DNA of 64,000 nucleotides from Penelope pileata (GCA_013396635.1 WBMW01005645.1:367808-431807); one strand, 5' to 3'. Positions 48,191 to 62,903 are shown, counted from the stretch's first letter. Numbers and translations: made by a program. Notes: generated by a model from the letters alone, not told the origin.

Positions 48191-51100
48191 CTATGGTTAA
48201 CTGAGCTAAGTTCAGTGATGAGGGTAAGAAATATCTACAAGCTCCTTCTTAATCTGTATTGTACATGCAAAACCTTTTCAAAGTTGATCATGCCTAAATA
48301 GTAGGCAGTCTTGTTATGCGGCTATTTCTGTTTCAGTTACATTTCTGTACTGAAGCATTGGTGAGGCTGGTGTGTTGTGTTGTGGATTCTGCAGACTTGA
48401 GCTTATGTATGTATCACACATAAAAACAAGAGACAAAGGTAAGGGCAATAGCTAGCCAATAGCCTTCATAGCATCATATTATCATAGGATGATAAATGGA
48501 GAGCACTGATTGTAACAGCAGACCTAAATGCAGATGGCTTGAAAAATGTGTGACTAAGCCAAGTGTCAAGTGTAATTTCTTATTTCTGTTTGATGTCTCA
48601 CTGATGCACCTCTCAGATATTTTTGTTTTTAAGAAAGCCAGCAAAACCAATATAAAATCAAAACAAAAAGCCATAATGAATCCATTATCTTATTCTTTAA
48701 AGTGAAGCTTTTTAATAAGGCTGTAATAAATTACCAATGAGCACAACTATCATGAAAGCTAAGCTGACGAAAAAGCAAAACTTCTCTACATAACATATCA
48801 ACTAAGGTGCAGCCTCCTGCTTTTACATTCACATATATGGTCATACAAAGAACCGAGGGGCCAATATGAACAAGAAGATTAATTTAAAAGACTCCTTTGG
48901 CTACACTCTTCCTTAATTTCATATGCTGAGGCTAGCTCCGGACAAGCCTAGATCAGCTGTGTCAAGCAGAAAACTTGTTATTTCTATTTCCCAGTGTCTT
49001 CAGAAATGAGGCACTCTTACTTCTACCCAAAGTTCTCTACAGTTTTGGATTTTGAAGGTATTTAATCACTGCAAATTAATGCAATCTGAAGCATGAGATT
49101 ATGGGCGGCCATTTTTGCAGACCATAATATACACAAGTTACTACTTACTGTGCTGAATTATAGTGTGGGTCTCCAAGTCACTATTCTTCCGAAAGCTCCA
49201 ATTAGCTTTTTTGTTGTTGTTCTAAGGATGGCTATTGACAATCGGATGGATAAGGAGTGAGACAGAAGGGGTATTCGGAAAGGGTGAAAAACAGCACTGA
49301 AGGAGTGACTGAATTTCAGCATTTGTTATGATATCAGTAGAAGGGTCACGATATAACCATGCATTTCTTGGTTAATGACATGCCAGAAAAGCCATTTCAA
49401 AGCAAGTACAAACTGTTTCAGTGAGACTATGCAAAGCTGGCGTCCAAGATAGCCTACAAGGTGGAGATGGCTCTGTCAGGTTTCTTTTCCAGTTCTGCTG
49501 TGTGACCTCGGGCAATTCTTCTATGCCAGTTCCTCTTTCCTGTTTTATGTATTGATCTCTTCAGGTCAGATGTCTTTCTCCCATGGTTTTAGGAAAAGTA
49601 CCTGCAAAAAATGGGCCATATTTCTAGCAGAGTGTAAGATACTAAAGGAATAACAATCATTCGGATCATTGGAAGAAGAAAGTTCAGGGAAAAGGAAAAC
49701 CGAGTCATCATCTGTTGCAAAAACAAGCTTTCCAAAGCTTTAAGAGAAGGTTTGCAGCTTCAAAAGGCATGTGCAGGGAACACGCTTAATAATTAATAAT
49801 TAATAACAGTCAGCAGGGCTGCCACTGCTCTCTTGTGCCTACTGCTCCATACAACCAATCACAGAAATAAGCCACAGCAGCACATGCATTAGGCAGTTAC
49901 TGGTGCCCACATCCAGTGCACTGTTAGGGAGCGTGCTGGAGGCATGTCTCTGGCCACCTGAGAAAGGCTTTAGGAATCTAAAAGTGTGCATCTTCCCATG
50001 TTTTGCTGTAACCAGGTCAAGGCTCTTCCATCTCACAGCTTAGTTTCTGAAACTTTCTGCTTGTAATTCTGACATCTAGGAAGAAGGGAGTGTCATGCTG
50101 CATATCTGACCATGGTAATTTTTTTGCAGGAATTTTAAGATGGAGCACCTTTTACTTGAGTAGGTAAAATGCATTACAGATGTACACAATTAACATTTTG
50201 CATGCTTAGGTTATATTTTAACATGTTGAGGTATAGCAATGTTCCTCCCTCAATTTCAATGACTGTTTCGACTACTTTTATCTCCAAATGTTACTAAATC
50301 TATGTTTAAAGCTTGTGCTTTAGAGCCTAGTTTAGGCTTTGAACTAGCAGAGAGAATTGTCATCCAATTTTCTCTCTATTCTCACTATCTCTTCGTCCAA
50401 GAGATAGAGACATTCAGTTTTTTGTTGAAAGGAAGACAGAGATAGCTGAAGGACACGGTGGAGAAGGAGAAGTTCCCTCCCTTCCGTCCTTCAACCACTG
50501 TGCCTTCTATAAGAATATCTGACCATGCCTTCAATGTCATGTTGGAGGATCAATACAGAGCAACTTTGCCAGGAACAACCACACATCTGCTTATCCTAGT
50601 TCTTTCCATACAGATAACTGAGCTTCAACAGTTTTATTCAGAGCATTCCTACAGCCTCTGTAAAATATTCCTAAACTGGACCAGCAATGGAAACACCCTG
50701 AACAATTTCTCCGTGCACACCTGTGGCAAAGGCAGACACACCTGTCTAGAGTGCTCTGCTGTAAGACATTACTAAAATTGGTACAGTTCCTTTCTGGGGA
50801 GTCAGCAAGAGTTAGACAAAAGGTAGGAGTAAGAATTTGCATCAGGGTGTTCCTGTTTCCGTTCTGTCTCAAGGTTATATTAGCAGGAATCAACTCACTA
50901 CACAGAAGTTCTGACATATTGTTCAGCAGTCTTCTGGGGAGAGGTGAAAGAGGCAAAATGCAGGCTAATCTGACACTTCCATCTGCTCAAAATAATCTAA
51001 TTTCACATATAAAGAAACCAGCTACATGTTCAGTCCTGTTCATGCATGCTGAAGGTCCCACTGAGTTCAATAAAACTGTTTGACTGAATATGGGGAAAAC

Positions 51101-51401
51101 AAGATTTGTCCCGAAGAGTACGTGGCATTAAAATATAGACTTTTTAAAATAGATATTGTGTGAGCAGGTGCGAAGCTCACACTGCTAGTGTTTTAAGTGA
51201 GTGGGTGCACAGCAAGAAATCGCTGACTTCGGATGAACTGTGATTCTGCTCTGGGCTTCTAGGATCTCCCTGGATTGTATCTATGACTATTCCATCATCC
51301 ACGGGACTCCTGCTTCTGAATAGGTGCACTTAACTGGATTTAAATTTTAGAAGACTCGTAAATATAAGGAGAATGACAGCAGTAGGGATTCTTTCTTTCT
51401 C

Positions 51402-51423
51402 AAATAAATAAATAAATAAATTA
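51402..51423. repeat. (AAAT)n microsatellite
   Basis: About five units of AAAT in an AT-rich surrounding. Confidence 0.85.
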
Positions 51424-51764
51424 GTATTTAATATATTTCAAAATAATATTACTGTTAGAAAAGCTTATAATAGTTCCATCCTATGATCTCTAGCAGGACT
51501 TTTTCAAGATGCATTTTCTCTTACATTATTCCCTTGAAAAGTGGCATTTCTGAGGATTTTAAATTATCAGAACAGTCACTAGTTGGCTCGATTTAGCCAA
51601 ACATTATTTTCCTGTGTAGAGAGTGGAGTCAGTTGTACGAAGATACGCTTCCATGCAATTTGCGAAGGCATATCTTCAGGATGTGATTGCGACAACTTGC
51701 ATGGTCTGTTAATCAGACAAAATGCTTTAAATGATTATTAATGGTAGCATTCATAACATATCTG

Positions 51765-52560
51765 AGCAGGCTGGACTGATGAGCTGACTCCAACCACACA
51801 ACATCCAAGTAGGCTCAGTGCTAGGCTCTGCGCTTGGGTCACTACAACTGCACGCAGTGGTACAGGCTCAGGAAAGAACAGATGGAAAGCTGCCCAGCAG
51901 AAAAAGGCTGGGAGGTGCTGGTCAACAGCCAGCAGAACATGAGCCAGCCGTGTGTCCAGATGGCCAAGAAGGCTGATGGCATCCTGGCCTGCATCACGAA
52001 CAGTGTAGCCAGCAGGACTAGGGAAGTGATTGTCCCTCTGTACTCGGCACTGGTTAGGCCACACCTTGAGTACTGTGTCCAGTTTTGGGACCCTCACTAC
52101 AAGAACACTGAGTTGTTCAGGTGTGTGCAAAGAGCAACAGAGTTGATGAAGGGAGTGGAAAACAAGATGTATGAGGAGTGGCTAAGGGAACTGGGATTGT
52201 GTAGTCTGGAGAAGCTGAAGGGAGACCTCATGATTCTCTACAACTAACTGAAAGGCTGCAGAGACAAGTATGTCACTCTCTTTTCTCAGGTGACAAGTGA
52301 TAGGATGCAAGGAAACAGCCTTAATTTGTGCCATAGTGGGTTTACATTGGATATCAGGAGGAATTTTTTCACAGTGAGGTGGTAAAGAATTTGAATGGGC
52401 TGTCCAGATAATTGGTGGTGTTCTCATCCCCGGAGGCATTCAAGAGATGTGAGGACATGATGCTAAGGTTTAGTGGTGAGACTCAGTAGGCCAGTTTGAT
52501 GGTTAGATTTGGAGATCTTGAAGGTCTTTTCCAATATAAACAATTCTACATTTCTGATTC
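51765..52560 (+). mobile_element. CR1 LINE 3' fragment
   Basis: Plus-strand reading shows CR1 reverse-transcriptase C-terminal sequence: NMSQPCVQMAKKADGILACI near 51940, then a PLYSALVRPHLEYCVQFWDP block and EEWLRELGLCSLEKLKGDL. A diverged 3' UTR follows, ending near GAAGGTCTTTTCC. An in-frame stop follows at about 52247. Old, inactive copy. Confidence 0.92.
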
Positions 52561-55500
52561 TAATTTCCGTTGCTGAACATCTCACTGTCCATGAGAAGAT
52601 TCTCCCAAAGAAGCAGTCAGAGAGTTGATTTGTCATTCCTCAAAAGTCAAGGAGCAAATGGAATGATTAAGAAAAAAACAAGGAGAGTGGAAAGGCATTC
52701 TCCTAAAATAGGTGTCAAATCTGGACAGTTGTTAGACAATTCCTACTCCCTACAATCACTTTATCCCCTAACAGATGATACTCAACTTCTTTTCAGCTCC
52801 ACTAGGTCAAGACTTGGTAAGACTGGACTTCAACAGATTTGGCAAAAGCACTTTTCTTTAAGAAGGGAAGTACCTCTTCTGTATTATTCTCTAGTTGTGC
52901 CTAGAAGGCAAAAGAACTCCATCTCTCGTGCTTATTTTGTAATTTTCTTGTTCATCTGACAGCTAGTGAAAAGAAATCAGAAGACAGCGTTTAGTGGGAA
53001 TACTACATCTTCAGGTAGGCAGATATAGCCTAGTAAATCTCCCAGGAACATGAGTGGTTTCCTGAACAGAGGGGAAAGAGGTTAGTATAAGGCCATTCAG
53101 GAGAGCCTCTGTACCATCTAGTGCACAGGAGAAAGCCTAGGTTTAACTCTAGCATACGGACTGTTACCAGCAGCAATTAAAAGCTCTTCCAATGGAAGAG
53201 GCATAAGACTGCACACAAAATTACCAGCGGTGGTCTCTGTGTCTGAGCATTATACAGACGTTTGGAGCATGATCCAATAGAAGACAAAAATTCTCAGAAG
53301 TTGCATTATGCAGCAGATTAATCAGTTTTCAGGTAGCTGGCTAAGGCTAGACTCTGAAGTCTATTTAGATCCACACAAGTGCAAGTGGGAAACTGTGTTT
53401 TCATGAGCGCACTCTCGGAAACTCTGTACGCCCGCTGGGAACTGTTTGTGGCCATACATCATCAACATACACAAGTAAATGTCAGTATGAACTCTGCAAC
53501 AGTCACCAAAGCAGCATTTGGCTCCAAATAATTCCAAATGTCTGCAGAACAGAGCTAAGTGTAGCCAAGTAATACATAGATATTGCCTGTGAAAAGCAAC
53601 ATTTGCAGTTACAGATGTTCCTTATTGCAGATCACCAGAAATCTAACATTCAGCAGATGTTCCCATGGCTAAGACTTCTCACACGCTAATACATATAATG
53701 GTACATTTGGTTACTTACAAAGTTCATGTGACATAATATTTCTGCATCTGTTGTCAAAGAAATTCTGTGAGGCTGGAAATTATAATTTGTAAAATATAAT
53801 GTGGGATAGAACCCTAAAATCACATCACAACATCTGATAAGACAATCAACTAACAAAAAACATATGTAAAAGAAATGAGTCATAAACACAATGTTACACA
53901 ACATCCATCAAAGGCTGCAAAGGGACAACATGGACATAGAAGAATCTTGCAGTAAGAAAAGTGAAACAGGAGGTGACCTATCAGAAACAGATATTTAGAA
54001 TGTTTGGGAGGTAAAAAAAGTGAAACATATAAGTATGCTTGAGCTTTGAAATAAAGATGTGTTTCAATTTAATAGGTATTTACTAATTGGAAGTTTGGTC
54101 CACTAGTGGAACTTCATACTGTTAGCCCATATGTAACACTGAAAGGATGTCAAGGAAACTATTTATGGAGAAAAAAGCTCTTGTGTAGTAATAATATACC
54201 AGTATAACAATTATCAGCTAATTGGCCATCTTGGAAGTTCTGCTTCCCTGGCACTTTCAAATACATTATAAATAAATCTGTAAGTTTACCACTAGAGGGT
54301 ACTGCTATGTCAAGCCTAATAGGAAGGCACCTGGAGGTGGTAACAAATCTATCGCACGTGTTATGTCAAGCTGTAACAGAAAGGCATCTGGAGGAGGTAA
54401 CAAATCTATTATACTGTGCTCTTGCCACATAGAAGTACAAAGACTTCTCTAGAAAAGATGTGATCATTTCTTCATTATTAGGCACAGCAGTGGCCTCAGT
54501 TATAGAAAACTTGACACAAGAAAAACTTAGATGTCATGACTTCATGAAAAACAGTACTCAAAAGAGAGAGGGCAGCTGTCTGCACACAGAGTGACAAATT
54601 TTCATAGAATTTGTTTGTACCTTTACAGAACTGAATAGATCCTGTATCAAAACTCTGAGTCACAGAATGTCAGGATGTAAGCACAATAAATTATTCCGTC
54701 TTGAAAAGTGGATGGCTACAACTGGTAAGACAAGAAAAAAAAACCACACACACACAGAACAACAACTGCATTTCTCTTCAGACAACAACCAAATCATCTA
54801 AGAAGCCCTAGGCCAAATGATCTTCAATATTCAGTTTCATTATTATTACTAGAATTATTAAAGCATCAAGATATTCTCATTTGTTACATTATGACAGTAA
54901 GTGCTGTTCAAATGCAAAGCAAATCATGACGTCAAACAACATCTGCATGGGGAAAAAAAAAAGCAGACTATGTGAAACAAAGACTTCTGCTGTTATCCAA
55001 AGGGTTGGAGGTATATTTTCTAATGAAGATCACCTACACACCTGTGTTTTTACAAGGAAAAAAAATATATATTTTTTCGTCCAAAATCAATGTCCACTTC
55101 TCCAAGGGCATTTCACTCAAAAGATGCTCTGACCACTAGCCTCTTTTCACACAGCCATTCATCACTTCTCCATCTTTCTGCTAGCTGTCTCTTTGTCTGA
55201 CTGACACAGAAACTACGTGAAGGCCCACAACCAGTAAGTCCCAGCCAGGACTTTAGGTGACAAACTGGCCTTAGCTGCCTCACCTCGAGCATCTACCCAC
55301 ACCCTCTGACTGGGGTCTCCATTTACCTCATGCCTGGGCCTTCAGTCCTTGCCTGAGCGGTACCTCAGGTATGCTTGCTCCGTTCATGAATTGTTTTCAG
55401 GATTTCCTGGATTCAGATGAGGATGTGGCATTCACCATACGACCCACGACAGTCACCGCTCTCACCTCCCTTAGCGCCATGGGATTGCACTGGGCTGCTG

Positions 55501-58500
55501 AGGCCACTGTCTGGCCGGCTACAGCCACCATATCTCACCTTCCTCTGGGAAGCAGCCTTCCACATGTCCTCACAACTTGAGCAGCAATTTCTGTCTCTGG
55601 AATACTTCTCTCACATCCGGTAACTTCAAATAGGTTTGTAAATGGTGGCAGTGAATAGCTCACTTTGTCACAGTAAAAATGTAATGAGAAACATTGGATA
55701 ATATTCACTGATCATTTTGAGGCATGTATTACAAATTAGATTGAGAGAGGGCCACAACTGTATGTGCATCAACAGAACAGCCACTAGATTAGCAATGACT
55801 CATTACATACACACCCAAGGTTCACGCTTGTTGATTCCTGGGAGAAGAGCAATAAAAATGACTAAGAATCAGATCTCTGCTGCCATGCTCACTGGATGGA
55901 TCCTAGCCAATTTTTATTTTTCTTGTAGGACGAGGATAGTCTCAGAACAGACAGGTGCAACAGGTTGTGTTTAGTTCTGTTTTATCAGCAAAGAAAACTA
56001 GTTATCTACAGAGGTGAAACATTAAAACCCACTCCTAGCCTGAGCCTGTCTTTTGTCTCCTGATCTCTGTGATTAAAATGGCTTCCTCTGCGCTTAAAAC
56101 TGGATTTGGGGTGGCATTCCAAAGGTTTCATGTGGACTGTGCAATGCCCAATATTTACTTTAAAAACAGAAGTTATTTATTGCACTGGGAGGTGGAATTC
56201 TGTCAGTCCAGCCAGTTCTACTAATACGCTGATTTTGGAGCATAATTTTACATATCCAAGCTTCTACATCTTGCTTCAGAGATTAAAGTAAACTTTGGTG
56301 ACAACAAACACAAATGAGTATGTTTTCTGCCATTGCTACATTTCATGCACAATTTCTTAGCACTTTCAGTATCCAGACATGCAAAAGTCATCTTTTACTG
56401 TCTATGCCTGATCTTTTCACTTCTGTGTCTCAGATAAGGCTAAAGCATCCTTAAATTTCAGCAGCCCAAGACTGCCTAATTGCAATGCAGCCCACTTACA
56501 TCTAGCAAGTTAGCTACATTGTTTCCATCACTGACAATTTAGTTGCTTTAGTCTCTCAGCAATTTCATGAGATACACAAATACTAATTTTTGCTGCTTGT
56601 CAACAAATGCTGTTTAGGTCCACTACCGTCTAAGAATGGTCTTGCACTGAAAGCAGGATATGAACCAAAACACTAAATGGTTATCAAATCCTACCTACAA
56701 GACCATTTTCCACAGGAGGATATTTCAGACTTTGTAGTGAAGCAGTTTTAATTAAATTCCTCAATAGAAATGTGATGTGTGACTATTGCACTGGCACCTT
56801 AATAAACGGTATTTTAACACATTAATTCTTCACACTCACTAGCTGAACAGAAATTTGTCAAGCTTATCTCTCACAAGAGAAAACAAATAAAACCCTTGCT
56901 TTTAAACTGTGGCCGCACACAGCCATTTCAGCCTGACTTAAATTTGGCATTTTGGTAAAAACAGCTTTTAATAGCCTGGCAAAACCATTTCTCCCTTTTC
57001 TCCTGTCAGTAAAAGTTCGCTAAGATTCTGCACCCAGTTTCTGTACTGCATCAGTCCCCTAAGTGAAGGACACAGATTCTGGAACGGTAAACCACAACAT
57101 CCAATTGCCACTGCGAGTGGTCCATTCAGAGGAATTAGTTCACTTAGATGACATGTCTTGTTCAGCATCTCTCCAGAAGCCAGCAGCAGACCCAAAGACG
57201 CTGCTTGTAGTGCAGCATAGTGCAGGGAGAGCACAAGCTATCAGGAACCACCTGCTGTATCCATGCATGGTGAGACACACAGAGTTTGGTGGGTCGAAGT
57301 TCATGGCTGCTTTCTCCAGATGTCTGCTACCTTCATTGCTGGAAATTGTTATCTCTACCTTGGCCAGCAGGACTGATCCCAACAAAAAGTGGAGAAGGAG
57401 GTTACTTTTTTAAACTGAGTTTGAGGAAAGATCTTAATAAGCAGTTAGAACAGAGAAGGAGTTGGCAAGTTGCAGTGAGTTGCAAAGAAGATTCCAGCAT
57501 AAGTTGTATTGTATTTGCAGAAACATAGCACATCTGAGTAGGTACACATAGTGTTTTACAAAGAACTGTGAAGGTTTAATAGGAGAATTACATGAAAGAC
57601 AACAATGTAACAAATTGTTTTAAGTAAATAGGACCTAAATAAAATAGAGAATGGGATATTTGTCCATTACATGAAAAACAGCTTAGAGAACCTTTTAGCT
57701 GCCAACAACTAATAAATGTCAAAAAAAAATTTTTCATAAAACTATATGGTAAGTAGTTTGTTCCCATGAGACAGCATTGATACAGCAATCACTTGACACA
57801 TCTGGTTGGCAAAAATAAGAAAGGTAGCAAAGATGTGTTAACTATGAATTTACTATGATGACAGTACAATGTAGAAGATAACTAAGAAATCTGACAATTG
57901 GCAGTAATTATATGTACTGCTTAAAATGACTTAACAGTAAATGCTAGGAAAGAAACAAAAACTCATACCTTTTACTAGTTAATGTGTCAAGGAATGAGTA
58001 AAGGTGGTGCTAAATCGGTCACTGAAAAGGTTTAGCATATTCTTTCTGAGACATTCATTCCCCTGTGTTACACAATAAGTACAGTTTCTGATTACATTAC
58101 ATTCTGATTAAATTAAAACACAGAAACGTAAGTAATCATGTCAGATGAGACTCAGTGAAGAAAGAGATTTGGAACCAAGAGATCTATGTCTCATTTTGAT
58201 ACTGAATCAGTTTACACAGAACGTTGTTTTCTTGGCAACAGCATATGAGAACAATTACTTGAAAACTACACATTGATTTTGTGGCAAACATTAAAAACTG
58301 ATGTAACCAGAAAAGAGAAAATGTTTTAAGTGTTGAAAATCTATATAATAAAAGCAAACTTTTTAAATAAGTGAGCTCAAATCAAAAAGAGCTTTGCACA
58401 ATTAGTTTGAATACATAAAATTAAAGAAAAACAAGGCAGTTTTTTAGGGATGTTATAAGTATTATTGATATTCCTATTGGCCATGCTATTAACATATGAG

Positions 58501-61500
58501 TAAGAAAAATACACTAGGTACTAGCTTTTTTAAAAACCTGAAATAAATAATCCCAAAGACAGTTATTTTCCATAAAACTCTGTGCTGCTGAAAACAGGTA
58601 AACATAGGTTGTTTAAATCCTGTTAACTGATGTTGTCTGTCTAATCTTATTTGTATACTGAGTAGGATAGTTATTGCACACCCAGGCCCTGCTCCTATAA
58701 TTGGATCTATGCATACAGACCTCTGTTGTTGCTTGAAGTTCTATTTAATTAAATTACACCATATACTCCTTTAAAGTAAACAAGAACATTGTCCAGTTTA
58801 TATGTCCTTATAAAAGAGTCAGCTGAAACGCAGTACGTCCATTCAACACAATCACTCACACCCTATTTGTAGACAGTACAATTCCACCAGCTTCCCTGAA
58901 GTTACAAGAAATACAAATTTGAGATGTATCAGGAAGAGTGCAGTTTACAGGAACTGGAAAGGAAGAACAATGAACAGACACGACCTGGCAGAGAAGTAAG
59001 CAGAAAAGAGTAGGATGAGTAAAATTGCTGAACTAATAAATAAACAAACAAACAAAACAGTAAAAGTAGCCAAGAGAAAGTAGAAATAACTTCCAAAGAC
59101 TTATTTTACATAATAGAAGTGCTTTCTTTCACATTCTCTTTACATCTCCATCCCTCTCCTTTGCTCCTTCCCTTGTAAGAAGAGAATGTTTGAATTTTTC
59201 TTTCTTTCTTTTGTTCCCTGCATGTGTTACAACCAGCTCACAGGCCTTATCACAAAGGATTAATTTTCTTTTTCTATCACAACAATCTATCAAAATTTCT
59301 ATTGGTTTTGTGAATTGCAGTTGGAAATGAATTAAAAAGCATTCTTCAATGGCAGCACAGTCCAGATAATTACCACTGAAACACACTCCTTTCTATTTTA
59401 TAGCACAGAGATCAATTACAGGAGAACCCTCACAATATTTTTAAATTACATCGTATGCTTAACTTGTAATAAGAAACATATGTGCCATGGAATTAAACTG
59501 TAGGGCATTTTTCACAGCCTGACTTCTACAGAAGAGATCTTTCAAAGGATTCTAAAACGAATCATTTAATATTCATATCTGTGTACATACAATTGCTGAT
59601 ATTATAAAAGTATATTCTAATGTGTATATTAATATACTCTAGCATACTGAATTTCCTAGTAGATTCCAATGTCCACGTATGTACACTCTGTCTATATATA
59701 TCTTAGAATCTATCTTTCTATGCTCTTTTCTCACCCCAAATGAATTAAATATTACAGATTTTGAGTCTGAGGTTAGGACTAATACTCACTTCTTCAAATG
59801 CATACTCACAAAAGTGCTGCTAATCTTACCTTATCAGTCATTATGCTGGGCAGGTTGGGACTTTTTTGATCACTGTGATTTATCTTGTTCCTATATGTCA
59901 TGGAGAAATAAAAAAGCAAACTTCTAAACAATCCTATATTGTTAAAGAAATCTACTATTTTCAAGAAGTTGTTCTTGAGAATTAACCAACTAAAACAAAC
60001 AATGTACTCATACCCTCATTTCCTCCACAAACGGTAATAGCCTTTAAATCCTCATCTGCACTGAGCTGAAAAAAATAACTACTGTAATTCCATTCACCCA
60101 TATTTAGATCAATTGAAAAAAAAGGAGGGGTTATGGTTATATTATATTATATTTGCTGTCTGCCATAATGCATGTTAAGCTTTCTGAAGCAACAATACCA
60201 CTGAATGTTTTGGTCAGGGAAGAGTGAAACAGTGAAAAGCACAGTGGTTTTGTTTCTATCAGCGCCTTGTTTCAATGCAGTTTGCATCTTAGCCAGTTTC
60301 ACTTTCATTATGAAGCAGTAAATCAAAATCTTGTCTAAGGTGGAAAAGCAGATGAAGCCACAACTTTCTTTTAATTTCCACTTGAGACTGTGACTTTTCC
60401 CAGGTTAGTGAATTCAGATTGGAAGGACTTTTACAAAGCGGTTCTTTCAAATCACAAAAACTTGGGAGGGTCATGTGAGAAATCAAATGCCCCCTTCTCC
60501 ACACGAGGCTTATTCCTGCCTTCTGCCCTACCAGTCCATCCTCCATCCCGAACTAGAAAAGAAGCACACAGTCCCACTTTTTGACTTGCACTGGGGACTC
60601 ACTCCCATAGGCACTTCTTGTTGCTGGCAGGAACTCGGTCAAATTCTTGGTGAACTGCTACCTATTGGCTCCTTCTCCAGCAGGGCCCAAAAGATGTCCT
60701 GTCACAGTGGGTACAGACACCCTCCGGCAGGTGACGGGATGCAGTATCACTTGCCAGGAAGTCCTTGCAGCTCACTCCCCCAGCGTGCTGTCATCACCTG
60801 ATGAGAGATACGACTGTGGACAGTAATCACCAGAAGCCTCTGTGACAGGCTGCGTCTTGCACTACGTGAACTCCAGAAGATGCAAATATTCAGCAAATCC
60901 CATTGTTTCCTGTAAATGATGCTGTCATGCATGGTGATTGTGTTAGCACTGAACAAACACAAATGAAAGCTTTTTCCCATTCTGCGTCAAAGTATTCACA
61001 TTATAAGGGTACCAACCTGCAAGTGGCTCCCTCTTCTAATATTACCTTTGCTGCCTTTTAGCTCTTTCAGTTACTTGTGTGCATCAGCCAAAGGGGCAAC
61101 TTGCACACATAGATCCCTCCTGTTGCAGGCAGGGCTTTAGGGGGAGGCCACGGGCCTCTGCACACCATCCCCATCTCATCCCCACTCACACTCCTCCACC
61201 ACCAGACTTGCAGCCTCCATGTCACAGGAGGCACTGACGGCACACACTAGATTTGCACTGAGGGGATCTCTTCTCCTGTCTCCTTGGTAGACTCCTGTCA
61301 AGAGTGATGCGAGCAGCCTCCATACTGCATGTGCTTCTACAGAAACACAATACAAAAAGAGCTTTGTCCCGAACATAGTGGCAGGCCTCGACTCCCCGCT
61401 GAAGTCTGTGGGAGTCACAGGATTTGGATAACACCAGGAATCGCCTTGTGACTCTGACCATTTGGACTGACGCCACACGTTTCCTCATCACCATCACCAA

Positions 61501-61744
61501 GAATGGGAATCAGTCCAGGGAAGACCTCCCAGCCCAGACGAGCACAATGTTTCCTTCCAGCCTCATGACACACAGTCGCCTCATCTGGGAACAGCCTGGC
61601 ATCTCCCTGAGTGAATTTACGATCTGCTTAAATGTGAGGTGATCGTGTTCAAAACAAAATGCCAGGGCCAGCTGCTGAGCTGAGGGAACAGCAGCACTGG
61701 TAGGGGACTCCTTCCCCTGCCTCCATAAAGCTACCCTATGGATC
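52561..61744. other. Intergenic, 9.2 kb, AT-rich, no gene recognised
   Basis: Mostly AT-rich unique sequence. The only clear structures are an imperfect 56-bp tandem duplication at 54306-54420, an AAAT/AAAC-rich stretch near 59036, and short TATAT runs near 59690 and 60135. All open frames are short and unrecognised. The last 240 bp before 61745 are outside the HSF inverted repeat. Confidence 0.58.
54306..54420 (+). repeat. 56-bp imperfect tandem duplication
   Basis: TATGTCAAGC, a GGAAGGCACCTGGAGG-like block and GGTAACAAATCTAT recur in the same order at 54306 and 54362, with about ten differences. Confidence 0.85.
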
Positions 61745-62450
61745 TCTACAGGCTTGGGGCAGAGTGGCTTGAAGACTGTGCCAAGGACCTGGGGCGGGTG
61801 GTGAATGCTCGGCTGAACACGAGCCAGCAGTGTTCCCACATGGCCAAGAAGGCCAGCAGCATCCTGGCCTGTGTCAGAAATAGCGTGTCCAGCAGGAGCA
61901 GGGAGCTGATGGTCCCCCTGTACTCAGCTCTGAGGAGGCCGTGCCTCGAGTGCTGTGTTCAGTGTTGGGACCCTCGCTACAAGAAAGTCATTGAGGCCCT
62001 GGAGTGTGTCTAGAGAAGGGCAACAAAACTGTGAAGGGTCTGGAGCACAAATCTTATGGGGAGTGGCTGAGGGAACTGGGATTTTTCAGTCTGGAGAAGA
62101 GGCTCAGGGAAGACCTTATGGTTCTCTACAACTCCCTGAAAGGAGGTTGTGGTGAGGTGAGGGTCAGCCTCTTCTCCTGGGTAACAGTGATAGGATGAGA
62201 GGGAATGGCCTCACATTGTGCCAGGGGATGATGAGATTGGATATTAGGAAAAACTTCTTCTCAGGAGGAGCAGTCAGGCACTGACACAGCTGCCCAGGGA
62301 GTGGTTAAGTCACCGTCCCCAGAGGTGTTCACGAACTGTGGAGATGTGGCACTGAGGGACATGGCTCAGTGGGCATGGTGGGGATGGTCTGGAGTTGGAC
62401 TTTGTGATCCCAGAGGTCTTTCCCAGCCTTAAAGATTTTTCTATGATTCC
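61745..62450 (+). mobile_element. CR1 LINE fragment, inverted partner of 20495-21195
   Basis: Shows CR1 reverse-transcriptase C-terminal sequence (TSQQCSHMAKKASSILACV near 61815, then RRPCLECCVQCWDPRYKKV). It aligns with the reverse complement of the left-arm CR1 through the same insertion point beside the HSDL2 exon-1 relic. Its start at 61745 is the edge of the inverted duplication. Identity to the left arm is patchy: long perfect stretches near 61900-62060 and clear divergence near 62150-62330. Confidence 0.93.
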
Positions 62451-62579
62451 ATGGCTCTATACAAAATCACAGACACACCATGTTGCTCAGACACACGCTC
62501 TTTCCCAGCTGTGCCCTCCCAGCCGGGGTCCCGCTGTCCCCTCGCAGCCCCACACGCCCACGGAGCAGTCCTGCCCCAC

Positions 62580-62739
62580 TCACTGTGGCGGTTGCAGTCC
62601 CACCCCGTGCTCTCCCGGCCCTGCCCAGCTCGGGCTGTCCCACTGTGGCCACACTCCGGCCCTGGGACCCTGAAGCGGTGGAGGGAAGGAGAGGGAGGCC
62701 AGAGACAGCTTACCTGGTGCTGGGCAGCATGGCGGCACA
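62580..62739 (-). pseudogene. HSDL2: Decayed HSDL2 exon 1 copy, right arm
   Basis: Reverse complement of the relic at 20205-20360, with no difference seen. ATG on the minus strand is at 62728-62730 and the GT donor at 62712-62713. It faces away from HSDL2. Confidence 0.9.
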
Positions 62740-62903
62740 GGGGTTTGGGCCGATGAAGATGTCAAGAGGGGTTTGGTGTTGGCCTGCACCTTTTTGCCAC
62801 ATAAATATAGAATCCTTTTACCCCTTGACAGACACATGAGAAATTTGATGTGCGATGTTGCCATTAAATGAAGGACTGACACAAGGGCATGTCAGTGAAC
62901 AAA

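Larger units (their letters stand above)
47441..51764. other. Intergenic, no gene recognised
   Basis: Contains a T/C-rich low-complexity tract at about 48136-48190 and ordinary AT-rich sequence. No supportable gene. Confidence 0.6.
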
